A stretch of 64,000 bases of DNA from DATFVA01 sp963800255 (lineage in GTDB: Bacteria > Bacteroidota > Ignavibacteria > Ignavibacteriales > Ignavibacteriaceae). The stretch is taken from assembly GCA_963800255.1 (NCBI GenBank), contig CAWDAK010000026.1, positions 62,001-126,000 on the forward strand, read 5' to 3'. The notes under the pieces were generated by a model, which worked only from the letters and a program-made list of their open reading frames with translations, was not told the origin of the DNA and did no database searches. Numbering within the stretch: position 1 is the first letter of the stretch; each line of letters begins with the position of its first letter. Both the position numbers and the translations under genes were made by a program. This document shows, piece by piece, positions 28,376-37,429 of the stretch.

Positions 28376-29956
28376 TTACTTTATTTGTTCTGTTAACTCT
28401 TTCTGATTCTTCTTAGAGAAGAACCTGAATTGACCAACCGGAACTGTCTCATCTTCCTCCAGCGTAATCTTAACGAGATACTTAAACTGCAGCTTCGTTA
28501 ATCCTTTTATCTTTCCTTCTCTGAGTTTTCCGGCAACAGAAGGATGACATTTCACAATAACTGATCGTTCTTTTGAAATCCTTCTGAATTTTTTCATCCA
28601 GTCTTCAAGATCATAAACAAGATGTGAACCCTTGGTCAGGAGTCCTGTTCCCAGACAGTAAGGACAAACTTCTTTCATTGCCTGCATAATATTCTGCCTG
28701 ATTCGCTGACGGGTAATCTGTACCAGTCCGAAATCTGACATTGGAAGTACAGAAACCTTTGCCCTGTCCTTCCTGAATTCCTTTTTCAGCTCATCGTAAA
28801 TTTTCTTACGGTTCCTGTCTTCTTCAAGGTCTATAAAATCAATAACTATTATACCGCCGATATCACGCAGTCTTAGCTGGCGTGAAATCTCACGGGCAGC
28901 TTCCAGGTCAGTTTTTAAACTATTAAGCTCCTGTTCTTTGCTCTTTGCATACCTTCCGCTGTTCACGTCTATTACGACCATGGCTTCAGTATGTTCTATT
29001 ATAAGGTAACCGCCGCTCGGGAGAGATACCTTTCTTCCCATAAGTATTTTGATCTGTTCTTCAACCTTAAAGGCATCGAAGATAGGGAGATGAGATTTAT
29101 ACGGCTCTATCTTGTCAGCCAGTGAAGGCTGAACAAGCTGAACATAATCCTTTATCTGGCGGTATAACTTTTTAGAATCAATAAATACCTTGGAAATATC
29201 GGGAGTAAAAAGATCACGAATAACGCTTGATGTAGTACTCAGATCCTGGTACACAAGTGATGGCGGTTCCTCACTTTTAACCGTGGATTCAATTTCCGCC
29301 CAGGTTTTCAGGAGGTTGCTTAAATCCTCTTTGAGACTTTCCTCCGACTGGTTCCTGGCAACAGTACGGATGATTAAGCCGTAGTTTTTAGGCAGGATGC
29401 TGCGGGCGATATGTCTTAGTCTTCTTCTTTCCTTGAAGTCAGATATTCTTTTTGAAACACCGATTTTATTATCAAAAGGAAGAAGAACGCAGAATCTTCC
29501 CGGAAGGGAGACGGACGAAGTTACACGGACACCCTTATTATTTACAGGCTCCTTCGTTATCTGAACAATGATATCCTGTCCCTTATGAAGGTGAGGGACA
29601 TTCGATTCACGGTTTCTGTAATTCTGCTGGTTGTTATTTCTCTGCTGAGGTGATTCCTCATCGTCGTCGTCATCAACATCAGAATCATCCTCACCAATCA
29701 TATCCTGAAGTTGTTTGGTAGTTTCACCTATATCAGAGAAATGGAGGAAGGCGTCGTGTTTCATGCCTATATCTACAAAGGCAGCCCTTATACCCGGGAG
29801 CACACGTGCTATTCTTCCCAGGTACATATCACCAACCATCCTGCGGTTTTCGGGATAATCAACAAAAAAGTCGACTAAATTCCCTTCTTCGGTGATCGCT
29901 ACGCGGGTCTGGCTGGTAGAAGAATTTATTATAATTTCTTTTGTCATAAAGGACAA
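28376..29956 (-). CDS. rng: Ribonuclease E/G family endoribonuclease
   Basis: 526 residues, RNase G-like length without the long RNase E scaffold. An S1 domain (YLGRIARVLPGIRAAFVDIG, about residues 45-145) is interrupted by an acidic and Asn/Gln-rich insert (about 91-120). Catalytic aspartates are D330 in VVIDVNSG and D373 in VIDFIDL, and CPYC (431-434) is the zinc link that joins dimers. It cleaves single-stranded RNA for rRNA processing and mRNA decay. Its location next to pnp groups two degradation enzymes, although a terminator lies between them. Confidence 0.95.
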   Translation of the reverse strand: MSFMTKEIIINSSTSQTRVAITEEGNLVDFFVDYPENRRMVGDMYLGRIARVLPGIRAAFVDIGMKHDAFLHFSDIGETTKQLQDMIGEDDSDVDDDDDEESPQQRNNNQQNYRNRESNVPHLHKGQDIIVQITKEPVNNKGVRVTSSVSLPGRFCVLLPFDNKIGVSKRISDFKERRRLRHIARSILPKNYGLIIRTVARNQSEESLKEDLSNLLKTWAEIESTVKSEEPPSLVYQDLSTTSSVIRDLFTPDISKVFIDSKKLYRQIKDYVQLVQPSLADKIEPYKSHLPIFDAFKVEEQIKILMGRKVSLPSGGYLIIEHTEAMVVIDVNSGRYAKSKEQELNSLKTDLEAAREISRQLRLRDIGGIIVIDFIDLEEDRNRKKIYDELKKEFRKDRAKVSVLPMSDFGLVQITRQRIRQNIMQAMKEVCPYCLGTGLLTKGSHLVYDLEDWMKKFRRISKERSVIVKCHPSVAGKLREGKIKGLTKLQFKYLVKITLEEDETVPVGQFRFFSKKNQKELTEQIK

Positions 29957-30155
29957 ACTCTTTCAATGAAACAAAGCATTTCATTTTGAAAAATTTGATA
30001 TATCCCTCGCTTAAAATGTAAGCCGGCAGTGCTCCTTCCGAATCAGTACTTTCCGCAGAAGTAAAATATGTACTGCTTTTCAGAAGGAATATTAAAACCA
30101 AAAACCTGATACCATCCAAATACTCGGTTTCCATTCCAGGCGATAATTGTTATTT

Positions 30156-30184
30156 AAAAAATATGCCGGATTATTCATCCGGCA
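30156..30184 (-). terminator. Rho-independent terminator after pnp
   Basis: A 7-bp stem tgccgga/tccggca (30164-30170 with 30178-30184) with a 7-nt loop is followed on the minus strand by a T run at 30161-30156. It lies 8 nt beyond the pnp stop and closes the rimP-to-pnp transcription unit. Confidence 0.85.
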
Positions 30185-30191
30185 GAAAATC

Positions 30192-31229
30192 TTACTTAGT
30201 TTCCGTATTGCTTTCTTTACTGTTTTCCTTGAGAAGTTCTTTTCTGCTTAAAGAATACTTCCCGTTTTCAACCTTTAAAAGCTTTACCGTTACTTTGTCG
30301 CCTTGTTTAAAGTAATCACTTACTTTATCAACTCTCTTGTTATCAATCTGAGAGATATGCAGTAATCCTTCCTTACCGGGAAGAATTTCAACAAAGGCTC
30401 CGAAGTCCATTAGTTTGGTAACAACACCGTCGTAAATTTCACCGACTTCAGGTGTTGCAGTTAATTTTTTAATATGCTCCTTGCATCTTGCAGCGCTGTC
30501 ACGGTCAGGTGATGCTATACTAATAGTTCCATCATCTTCAATATTTATATCGACACCAAACAGCCTCTGCATTCCCTGGATGGTTTTTCCACCAGGTCCA
30601 ATAATAAGACCAATCTGGTCAGTTTCAACCTGTATCTGGATCAACCTTGGGGCATAAGGAGAAAGCTGTTCACGAGGCTGACTGAGGGATTCATTCATAA
30701 TACCGAGAATATGCATCCGTCCTTCTTTTGCCTGATTAAGAGCTTTTTCCATAATTTCAAAGGGAATTCCTTCAATTTTAATATCCATCTGGAAGGCTGT
30801 AATTCCTTTTTCTGTTCCGGCAACTTTGAAGTCCATATCGCCCAGATGATCTTCGTTTCCGAGAATATCTGTGAGAATGGAATGTTTATCTCCTTCTTTT
30901 ACCAGACCCATAGCTATTCCAGCTACTGGTTTCAGCATAGGTACGCCGGCATCAAATAAAGCAAGGGAGCCTGCACATACAGAGGCCATTGAAGAAGAAC
31001 CATTTGATTCAAGTATGTCAGAAATTATACGTACGGTATAGGGAAAAACAGATTCTTCAGGGAACATAATTTTCAGAGCGCGCTCAGCAAGATTACCGTG
31101 TCCGATTTCCCTTCTGCCTACACCGGTCATACGTCCTACTTCACCAACACTGAATGGGAGGAAAATTATAATGAAGCATAAATTTTTTGGAGTATTCTTC
31201 AACGAGACCATCCACTGTCTGCTGATCAT
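30192..31229 (-). CDS. pnp: Polynucleotide phosphorylase, C-terminal part (frame-separated)
   Basis: This frame becomes PNPase-like from SVGEVGRMTGVGRREIGHG onward: second RNase PH domain (LESNGSSSMASVCAGSLALF, GIAMGLV ... ILTDILGNEDHLGDMDFKVA), then KH domain (LIIGPGGKTIQGMQ) and S1 domain (GEIYDGVVTKLMDFGAFVEI). Its first 26 residues are out-of-frame sequence of the upstream half. The residues that bind phosphate and catalytic metal are here, so activity needs both halves. Joined with 31141-32301 after removing one base it gives 702 residues, normal for PNPase. Confidence 0.93.
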   Translation of the reverse strand: MISRQWMVSLKNTPKNLCFIIIFLPFSVGEVGRMTGVGRREIGHGNLAERALKIMFPEESVFPYTVRIISDILESNGSSSMASVCAGSLALFDAGVPMLKPVAGIAMGLVKEGDKHSILTDILGNEDHLGDMDFKVAGTEKGITAFQMDIKIEGIPFEIMEKALNQAKEGRMHILGIMNESLSQPREQLSPYAPRLIQIQVETDQIGLIIGPGGKTIQGMQRLFGVDINIEDDGTISIASPDRDSAARCKEHIKKLTATPEVGEIYDGVVTKLMDFGAFVEILPGKEGLLHISQIDNKRVDKVSDYFKQGDKVTVKLLKVENGKYSLSRKELLKENSKESNTETK

Positions 31230-32301
31230 TTTTTGTCCCGAGAGTTACAGAAGTTAAACTCTGTGTTTCACCGCGGGTAAACAAAGCAGAACCATGCGTT
31301 CTTGGAAGCACACCGGTTTCCACCTTAATTGGTCTTACCTGGGTAGTATTTCTTCCGTCAAGTCTTATCCCTTCATCAAGGATTCTTTTACGCATAAGAT
31401 CTTTTTCAATATCATGCATGATATTCTTTATGATCTTTTCAGATTCGGGGAATGCTTCACTCAATTGTTCTACTACTGAATTGGTAAGTTCCTTGTTTTT
31501 GGCGCTTCTTTCTTCCTTCGTCAAAACAGAGTGAACAATTTCCTTATATGGTTCAAGGGCCTTTTCTTTCACAGCATTTTCCAGGCCTTCAGGAATTTCT
31601 TTTACAGGAACTTCCCTTTTTGCTTTTCCAACTTCCTGTCTGAGTTCAATCTGCAGGTCAATTAGTTTTTTGATTTCACCCTGGGCAAATTTAAGAGCAT
31701 CGAGGAGATCAGCCTCACCAACTTCCTTTGATTCGCCTTCAACCATCATAATTGAATCCGCGGTTCCAGCGACAACAAGTTCCAGGTCGCTCTGCTTTAA
31801 CTGCTGATGCGTTGGATTCACTACGAATTCACCATCGATTCTTCCGACCCTTATTTCACTAATAGGTCCGTTGAAAGGAATATCTGAAATCATCAGTGCT
31901 GCAGAAGCACCGGTAGCAGCGAGTACATCCGAATCATTTTCACCGTCGTAGGACAGTACAAATGCTACTATCTGTGTCTCGTTCAGGTAATTCTCCGCGA
32001 AGAGTGGACGAATAGGACGATCAATCAGGCGTGCGCTTAAGATTTCTTTTTCAGAAGGTCTTCCTTCTCTTTTAATATAACCGCCGGGGAATTTACCAGC
32101 AGCGGATGTCTTCTCCCTGTATTCAACCTGCAGGGGAAAAAAGCCCTGGTCTTCTTTAGCTTCTTCAGCACCAACTACTGAAACCAGAACCATTGTATCG
32201 GCGTATCTCACCATTACTGCACCACTAGCCTGTTTAGCAAACCGGCCGGTTTCTATAGAAAATTTCTTTCCACCGATCTCAACTTCTTTTGAAACAAACA
32301 T
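31141..32301 (-). CDS. pnp: Polynucleotide phosphorylase, N-terminal part (frame-separated)
   Basis: 386 residues covering the first RNase PH domain (GRFAKQASGAVMVRYADTMV, KFPGGYIKREGRPSEKEIL, RPLFAENY) and the helical linker, ending at EEYSKKFMLHYNFPP where the frame breaks. The expected continuation is FPPFSVGEVGR; the sequence has three G at 31156-31158 where two would keep the frame. PNPase degrades RNA 3' to 5' using phosphate. The gene follows rpsO, the classical arrangement. Confidence 0.93.
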   Translation of the reverse strand: MFVSKEVEIGGKKFSIETGRFAKQASGAVMVRYADTMVLVSVVGAEEAKEDQGFFPLQVEYREKTSAAGKFPGGYIKREGRPSEKEILSARLIDRPIRPLFAENYLNETQIVAFVLSYDGENDSDVLAATGASAALMISDIPFNGPISEIRVGRIDGEFVVNPTHQQLKQSDLELVVAGTADSIMMVEGESKEVGEADLLDALKFAQGEIKKLIDLQIELRQEVGKAKREVPVKEIPEGLENAVKEKALEPYKEIVHSVLTKEERSAKNKELTNSVVEQLSEAFPESEKIIKNIMHDIEKDLMRKRILDEGIRLDGRNTTQVRPIKVETGVLPRTHGSALFTRGETQSLTSVTLGTKNDQQTVDGLVEEYSKKFMLHYNFPPIQCW

Positions 32302-32332
32302 TTTTAACCTTTAATTCTTTCTTGAATTCTTT

Positions 32333-32596
32333 TTATTTTCTGATATTTAATTCCTGAATAACCGCCCTGTACCTGCTTATATCTTTTTTCATAAGATAAT
32401 CCAGCAGCCTTCTTCTTTTACCAACCATCATCATCAGTCCTCTTCTTGAGTGGTGATCTTTTTTATGTGTATTAAAATGGCCGGTCAGCTCGTTAATTCT
32501 CCCGGTAAGAATTGCAATTTGAACTTCAGCTTTACCTGAATCTTTATCATTGCCTCCGAATTTTTTAACTATACCGAGTTTTTCCTCTTTTGTCAT
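32333..32596 (-). CDS. rpsO: 30S ribosomal protein S15
   Basis: 87 residues. GRINELTGHFNTHKKDHHSR and GLMMMVGKRRRLLDYLMKKD are the conserved core that binds the central domain of 16S rRNA. The N-terminus MTKEEKLGIVKKFG is typical. An AAGGA Shine-Dalgarno lies about 9 nt before the ATG. Between ribF and pnp, with a hairpin in its leader that may serve autoregulation. Confidence 0.98.
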   Translation of the reverse strand: MTKEEKLGIVKKFGGNDKDSGKAEVQIAILTGRINELTGHFNTHKKDHHSRRGLMMMVGKRRRLLDYLMKKDISRYRAVIQELNIRK

Positions 32597-32626
32597 TACA
32601 CTATCCTTACTTTTTATTATACGATA

Positions 32627-32650
32627 TAATCCCAGTCGAAACCGGGATTA
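32627..32650 (-). promoter_or_regulatory. Hairpin with UUCG loop in the rpsO leader
   Basis: Read on the minus strand, TAATCCCGGT-TTCG-ACTGGGATTA folds into a 10-bp stem closed by a UUCG tetraloop. Near the loop a G-U pair stacks on a G-C pair, the kind of GU/GC element that S15 recognises in 16S rRNA and in some of its own leaders. There is no following T run, so it is not an intrinsic terminator. It starts 31 nt upstream of the rpsO start. Role as an S15-responsive element is inference. Confidence 0.55.
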
Positions 32651-32666
32651 ATTATTTATTGTTTAT

Positions 32667-33185
32667 TTAATTTCTGTTTACAGGTTCAAGAGACCTGATA
32701 ATTTCCATTCCGTTTTTTTTATCAATCTGCATCTGGCTTATAAGTTCATCTGCAGAAGAAAATTTCTCCTCTCCACGAAGCCGGTTAAGGATGGAGACCT
32801 TCACCTTTTCTCCATAGATTTCTTCATCAAAATTGTAGATATAAACTTCAGGTACGATTTTACCGGAATCATAAAAAGTCGGGCGCTTTCCTATACTTAA
32901 CAGTCCATAATGCCTTTCATCCCTCAGAGAAAATTCAACCAGGTAGATTCCAAGAGCGGGAAGAAGCTTATGTTCATTATCAATTTTAATATTAGCAGTA
33001 GGGAAGCCAAGCTCTCTTCCGCGTTTATCACCTTCAATTACAAGACCGGAGAATTCGTAGCTGCGATCAAGGTAAGAATTTGCCGTTTTGATATCTCCAT
33101 CCGTCAGGGCTTTCCTTATCCTGGTACTGCTTACAATTTCACCGTTGAGTTTAAAGGCATCAACAGTTTCAACTCCGAAAGCCAT
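32667..33185 (-). CDS. ribF: RibF riboflavin kinase part (C-terminal, frame-separated)
   Basis: The frame holds the end of the nucleotidyltransferase domain (EIVSSTRIRKALTDGDIKTA) and the flavokinase domain (RGRELGFPTANI with the PTAN motif, then PEVYIYNFDEEIYGEKVKV). It phosphorylates riboflavin to FMN. The natural N-terminus is in another frame (33169-33618). The homology runs from GQYGF in that frame to FGVETVDAFKL here, and deleting one of three A at 33178-33180 restores a 316-residue RibF. Confidence 0.92.
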   Translation of the reverse strand: MAFGVETVDAFKLNGEIVSSTRIRKALTDGDIKTANSYLDRSYEFSGLVIEGDKRGRELGFPTANIKIDNEHKLLPALGIYLVEFSLRDERHYGLLSIGKRPTFYDSGKIVPEVYIYNFDEEIYGEKVKVSILNRLRGEEKFSSADELISQMQIDKKNGMEIIRSLEPVNRN

Positions 33186-33618
33186 ACTGACCGCCCATTT
33201 CCCTCAGGGTTGATTCGTCACCGCCCCGCCCTTTGCCGAAATGGTGATCATATCCGATTATAATATCTTTAATCCCTATCCTGTCAATTATATAATTCTT
33301 AAAAAATTCCTCGGCTGTCTGCTGTGAAAATTCCTTTGTGAAATTGATTACCAGCAGGTTCATTATACCGAGCTTTTCAAGCACGGCAGCTTTTTCAGAA
33401 GGAGTGCTGAGTATTTTAAAATCAGTATTTTGTGAAATGACATTCCGCGGGTGAGGGTGAAAAGTGATCAGGAAACTTCTCCCGTTTGCACTCCTGGTTT
33501 TACTGATTAACCTATCAATAATTTTCTGATGACCCAAGTGTATGCCATCAAAAGTTCCCAGCGTTATAAAAGTATTTTCATCTTTATTTATGTCAGAGAT
33601 ATCGTGAAATATATTCAT
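33169..33618 (-). CDS. ribF: RibF FAD synthetase part (N-terminal, frame-separated)
   Basis: 149 residues. TLGTFDGIHLGHQKIIDRLI contains the nucleotidyltransferase GxFDGxHxGH signature that binds ATP to convert FMN to FAD, and IIGYDHHFGKGRGGD is the second family motif. The frame ends just after GGQYGF because of a single extra base. It lies 99 nt downstream of truB in the same transcription direction. Confidence 0.92.
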   Translation of the reverse strand: MNIFHDISDINKDENTFITLGTFDGIHLGHQKIIDRLISKTRSANGRSFLITFHPHPRNVISQNTDFKILSTPSEKAAVLEKLGIMNLLVINFTKEFSQQTAEEFFKNYIIDRIGIKDIIIGYDHHFGKGRGGDESTLREMGGQYGFRS

Positions 33619-33717
33619 ACAATACTTAAATCAAACAATAACTTATAAATATAACCTATTTTGACAGAAAATAAAATATTTTTCCCGTAAGTGGATAAAC
33701 CTCAACAGGTTATGAGT

Positions 33718-34425
33718 TCAGGCAATTCTGCCTGCCGGACTTAAATTTTCAATAAACTCATCAGGAAGAAAGGCATCGTCAACATTGTAGCTGCCTATGG
33801 CTGTTCTGCGAAGTGCACTCAGGATACCTCCACAGCCGAGGTTATTTCCAAGATCACCGGCAATTGATCTAATATATGTACCTGTAGAACACCTAATCCT
33901 GAAGAAAATATCCGGAAGATCTATCTTTTTTATTTCGAATTCATAGATCTCAATCTCCCGGGGCTCTCTCGTAATTTCTTTTCCCTGCCGGGCCATTTTG
34001 TAAAGCCGGGTACCGTTCACCTTTAAGGCAGAGTACATAGGAGGAACCTGTTTTATTTTGCCTGTAAATCGTTCCTTTTCTTCCAGGATCATCTTCTCAG
34101 TGATCCCATCAAGAGATTTAACTTCCGTTATTTCTGTTTCGGCATCCATTGAAGGTGTAGACTTACCGAGGGTAATCGTACCTTCATAAACCTTAAACAT
34201 TCCCTGGTATTCAGAAATTGACTTTGTTTTTTTTCCTGTGCAGATAATCAGGAGACCCGTAGCCATAGGATCAAGAGTACCGGCGTGACCCACTTTCTTT
34301 ACTCTAACGGCACTCCGGATTGAACTTACAGCCTTAAAAGATGACCATCCCCTGGGTTTATCTATTAAAATTACTTCGCCGGTCTGAAAATCATATTCTT
34401 TATCATTTATCTTCTTTGTTATCAT
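33718..34425 (-). CDS. truB: tRNA pseudouridine-55 synthase TruB
   Basis: 235 residues. The catalytic aspartate is D52 in KVGHAGTLDPMATGLL. LIDKPRGWSSFKAV at residues 20-33 and RCSTGTYIRSIAGDLG near residue 180 are the other TruB signatures. It makes pseudouridine in the T loop of tRNAs. The start overlaps the rbfA end by 23 nt. The protein lacks a long C-terminal PUA extension. Confidence 0.96.
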   Translation of the reverse strand: MITKKINDKEYDFQTGEVILIDKPRGWSSFKAVSSIRSAVRVKKVGHAGTLDPMATGLLIICTGKKTKSISEYQGMFKVYEGTITLGKSTPSMDAETEITEVKSLDGITEKMILEEKERFTGKIKQVPPMYSALKVNGTRLYKMARQGKEITREPREIEIYEFEIKKIDLPDIFFRIRCSTGTYIRSIAGDLGNNLGCGGILSALRRTAIGSYNVDDAFLPDEFIENLSPAGRIA

Positions 34426-34759
34426 TCTCGTGGATTTTTTTAATCAGACCTTCAATTTTTTCAACATAGTCAAGAGTATCATCTATAAAAAACTTTAATT
34501 CAGGGATAAACTTAATTCTTATCCTGTGAGCCAGTTCTGTCCTGATAAATCCCGTTTTATCTCTTATCTTTTCAAGTACAGCTTCTCTTCTTTCCTTTTC
34601 AAATACAGAGATATAAATCTTCGCTATTTTTAAATCGTGACTCATCTTAACATTCGTTACAGTAAGCAGTCCGAATGCAGGATCCTGTAACTTGTACAGG
34701 AAAATCATACTTACTTCTTCTTGAATAAGATGTTCGAGTTTATCAATTCTATAAGCCAT
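34403..34759 (-). CDS. rbfA: 30S ribosome-binding factor RbfA
   Basis: 118 residues. MAYRIDKLEHLIQEEVSMIF, VTNVKMSHDLKIAKIYISVF and the C-terminal ELKFFIDDTLDYVEKIEGLI are the KH-like RbfA fold. It assists late maturation of the 30S subunit and cold adaptation. It sits between infB and truB, its usual place. Confidence 0.96.
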   Translation of the reverse strand: MAYRIDKLEHLIQEEVSMIFLYKLQDPAFGLLTVTNVKMSHDLKIAKIYISVFEKERREAVLEKIRDKTGFIRTELAHRIRIKFIPELKFFIDDTLDYVEKIEGLIKKIHENDNKEDK

Positions 34760-34790
34760 TTTACCATCCCGCAGCGTATTCCGAATTATA

Positions 34791-37406
34791 CTAAGCTAAC
34801 TTTTTCTTCGTTTCTACAATTTTATATGCTTCTATAATATCTCCCACTTTAATATCATTAAAGTTGTTGAGATTAAGTCCGCATTCATAACCGGCATCAA
34901 CTTCACGGACATCATCCTTAAATCTTTTAAGAGAACCGATTTCACCTTCGTGAATTACTATGCCGTCTCTTATAAGCCTGATTTTGTTGTTACGTATTAT
35001 TTTTCCGTCCTGCACGTAACATCCTGCAACCGTACCTGATTTAGGTACCTTGAAAGTATCCCGTACCTCAAGCGTTGCAACAACTTCTTCCGATAGTACC
35101 GGTGAAAGAAGTCCTTCGAGGGCTGACTTTACTTCATTGATAGCATCATAAATAACACTATACAATCTTATATCTACATTCTGTGTTTCAGCCAGTTTCC
35201 TTGCATTCAGGTTGGGCCTGACATGGAAACCGATAATTATAGCATCAGAAGCGGAGGCCAGGAGAACGTCACTTTCGGATATTCCGCCCACGCCTTTATG
35301 AATAACCTCTACAAACACTTCCTCATTAGATAATTTCATGAGTGAATCAGACAATGCCTCAACGGACCCGTCGACATCTCCCTTAACAATAAGAGCAAGC
35401 TCTTTTACACCGCCGATACTGATCTGCTTTGCAATTTCATCAAGAGTAATATGTCTGACCTGTTTCTGATCCTGTTCTCTCTTAAGCTGCTGTCTCTTCA
35501 GGCCTATTTCGCGTGCAATTCTTTCTGATTCAACAACAACAAAAGTATCGCCAGCCTGCGGAGAGCCTTCGAATCCCAGAACCTGGACAGGTGTGGAAGG
35601 TGACGCTTCCTCAACCTTATTTCCACGTTCATCAAACATAGCCCTTACTTTGCCCTGGTATATTCCGGCTACAAAAGGATCACTAATTTTCAGGGTTCCT
35701 TTCTGAACAAGTATGGTTCCGGTTATTCCCCGGCCCTTATCAAGTTCAGCTTCAACAACAGCGCCCCTCGCAGCCCGGTCAGGGTTAGCTTTTAATTCAA
35801 GCAGTTCAGCCTCGAGAAGTATTTTTTCAAGAAGAGTATCAACGTTAAGACCCGTCTTAGCGGAAATTTCGATACACTGATTCTTTCCTCCCCAATCTTC
35901 TACAAGTACATTTCTATCGGCCAGCTGCTGTTTAATCTTATCGATATTAGCCCCAGGTTTATCAATTTTATTTATGGCGATAACAATAGGAACACCCGCA
36001 GCCTGTGCGTGATTTATAGCCTCAACTGTTTGAGGCATTACGGCATCGTCTGCAGCCACAACGAGGATAACTATATCTGTAAGCTGGGCACCTCTCGCCC
36101 TCATTGCTGTAAAGGCTTCGTGACCGGGAGTGTCAAGGAAAGTAATGTTTTTGCCGTTACCGACATCAACCTTATAAGCACCTATATGCTGGGTAATTCC
36201 GCCTGATTCGCCTGCAACCACATTGGATCTTCTGATATAATCAAGGAGCGATGTTTTACCATGGTCAACATGGCCCATGATGGTAACAACCGCTGGTCTG
36301 GGTTCCAGAGTTTCCGGATCATCGGGGATGTCTTCAAGCGCCTCTGCTGTATACTCTGTCTGAAACTCAACATCAAATCCAAATTCATCGGCAACAAGAG
36401 TAATGGTTTCAACATCGAGTCTCTGGTTAATAGATACCATTAATCCCAGCGCTATACATTTGGCTATGACGTCCGAGACAGGTACGTCCATTAAATTTGC
36501 CAGCTCATTGACCGCACTAAATTCAGTAACCTTGATTTTCTTATCTTCACGCGACTTCTCTTCAAGCCTTCTTTCCTCTTCAGCTTCTCTCTCTTTTCTC
36601 TTCTTCTTTCTCGAACTGGCTCTTCCTGATGCAACAGAATCATCCATGCTAAGTAAAGTTTTCCTGATAGCATCTTTTACATCTTTTTCGTCAATTTCAA
36701 ATTTCTTAACCCTTTTCTTCTTCTTTGCAACAGGTGTTTCTTCGGTACTGGTTTCACCCGATTTCTTTTTAGCTCTCGGCTTCTTTTTCTTTTTAACAGG
36801 TTCAGTTTTAGCCTTTTCGCCAGCCTCAGTTTCAGGTTTTTCAACTTTAGGTTCAGAAGCTTTCTTTTCATCCAGGTCAATTTTACCAACGACCTTCAGG
36901 CCCTTCCTCTTATTTGCTTCATTATCTTTAGGAGAAACAAACTGGACAGGTTCTTTCTTCTCAGGCTCGTTTTCAACGGGCTCTTCAGGCTCCTTCACTT
37001 CAACCGGCTGTTCTTCGGCCTGTACAGTTTCTTCAGGAACCTGTTCAGGTTCAGGAACCTCAATTTCCTCAGGTTTTTCCTCTTTCACTTCTTCAACAGG
37101 AGCAGGAGGTTCAGCTTCCTCAGCTTTGGCCTCTTCTTCCAGTTCTTTCTTCTTCTCTTCCTCTTCAGATCTTTCGGTTCTTTTCTTATTGAACTCAGCA
37201 ATCTTTTTATAATGCTTTTCTGCTTTTTCAATATCCTTCTTAAAATGATCCTGGATATCCTTAAGCATATCATCCGAAACGAGGGACATATGTGATTTTA
37301 TCTCATGTCCTTTTTTCTTAAGAAATTCTATGAGCTGCTCAGCCGATAAATTATATTCGGAAGCTAATTTGTAAACTCTGATTTTTTTTGATTTGGCTTC
37401 AGCCAT
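34791..37406 (-). CDS. infB: Translation initiation factor IF-2
   Basis: 871 residues. An IF2_N domain (VYKLASEYNLSAEQLIEFLK, residues 11-30) precedes a long low-complexity linker rich in Glu, Lys and Pro (about 75-290), then a second IF2_N-like module and the GTPase domain with G1 GHVDHGKT (378-385), G3 DTPGH and G4 NKID. Domains II, III and IV, which bind initiator tRNA, complete the protein. It positions fMet-tRNA on the 30S subunit. Confidence 0.98.
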   Translation of the reverse strand: MAEAKSKKIRVYKLASEYNLSAEQLIEFLKKKGHEIKSHMSLVSDDMLKDIQDHFKKDIEKAEKHYKKIAEFNKKRTERSEEEEKKKELEEEAKAEEAEPPAPVEEVKEEKPEEIEVPEPEQVPEETVQAEEQPVEVKEPEEPVENEPEKKEPVQFVSPKDNEANKRKGLKVVGKIDLDEKKASEPKVEKPETEAGEKAKTEPVKKKKKPRAKKKSGETSTEETPVAKKKKRVKKFEIDEKDVKDAIRKTLLSMDDSVASGRASSRKKKRKEREAEEERRLEEKSREDKKIKVTEFSAVNELANLMDVPVSDVIAKCIALGLMVSINQRLDVETITLVADEFGFDVEFQTEYTAEALEDIPDDPETLEPRPAVVTIMGHVDHGKTSLLDYIRRSNVVAGESGGITQHIGAYKVDVGNGKNITFLDTPGHEAFTAMRARGAQLTDIVILVVAADDAVMPQTVEAINHAQAAGVPIVIAINKIDKPGANIDKIKQQLADRNVLVEDWGGKNQCIEISAKTGLNVDTLLEKILLEAELLELKANPDRAARGAVVEAELDKGRGITGTILVQKGTLKISDPFVAGIYQGKVRAMFDERGNKVEEASPSTPVQVLGFEGSPQAGDTFVVVESERIAREIGLKRQQLKREQDQKQVRHITLDEIAKQISIGGVKELALIVKGDVDGSVEALSDSLMKLSNEEVFVEVIHKGVGGISESDVLLASASDAIIIGFHVRPNLNARKLAETQNVDIRLYSVIYDAINEVKSALEGLLSPVLSEEVVATLEVRDTFKVPKSGTVAGCYVQDGKIIRNNKIRLIRDGIVIHEGEIGSLKRFKDDVREVDAGYECGLNLNNFNDIKVGDIIEAYKIVETKKKLA

Positions 37407-37429
37407 AATATCCTTATCTGTTTAAAATC

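Noticed and set aside
29859..30134. 91-residue minus-strand ORF between rng and pnp with a hydrophobic start
   Set aside because: It overlaps the rng start in another frame and has no ribosome site; the second half reads as out-of-frame rng sequence.
36403..37212. 269-residue Ser/Phe-rich plus-strand ORF opposite infB
   Set aside because: Antisense shadow of the Glu/Lys-rich IF-2 linker; low complexity in the real frame explains the absence of stops.
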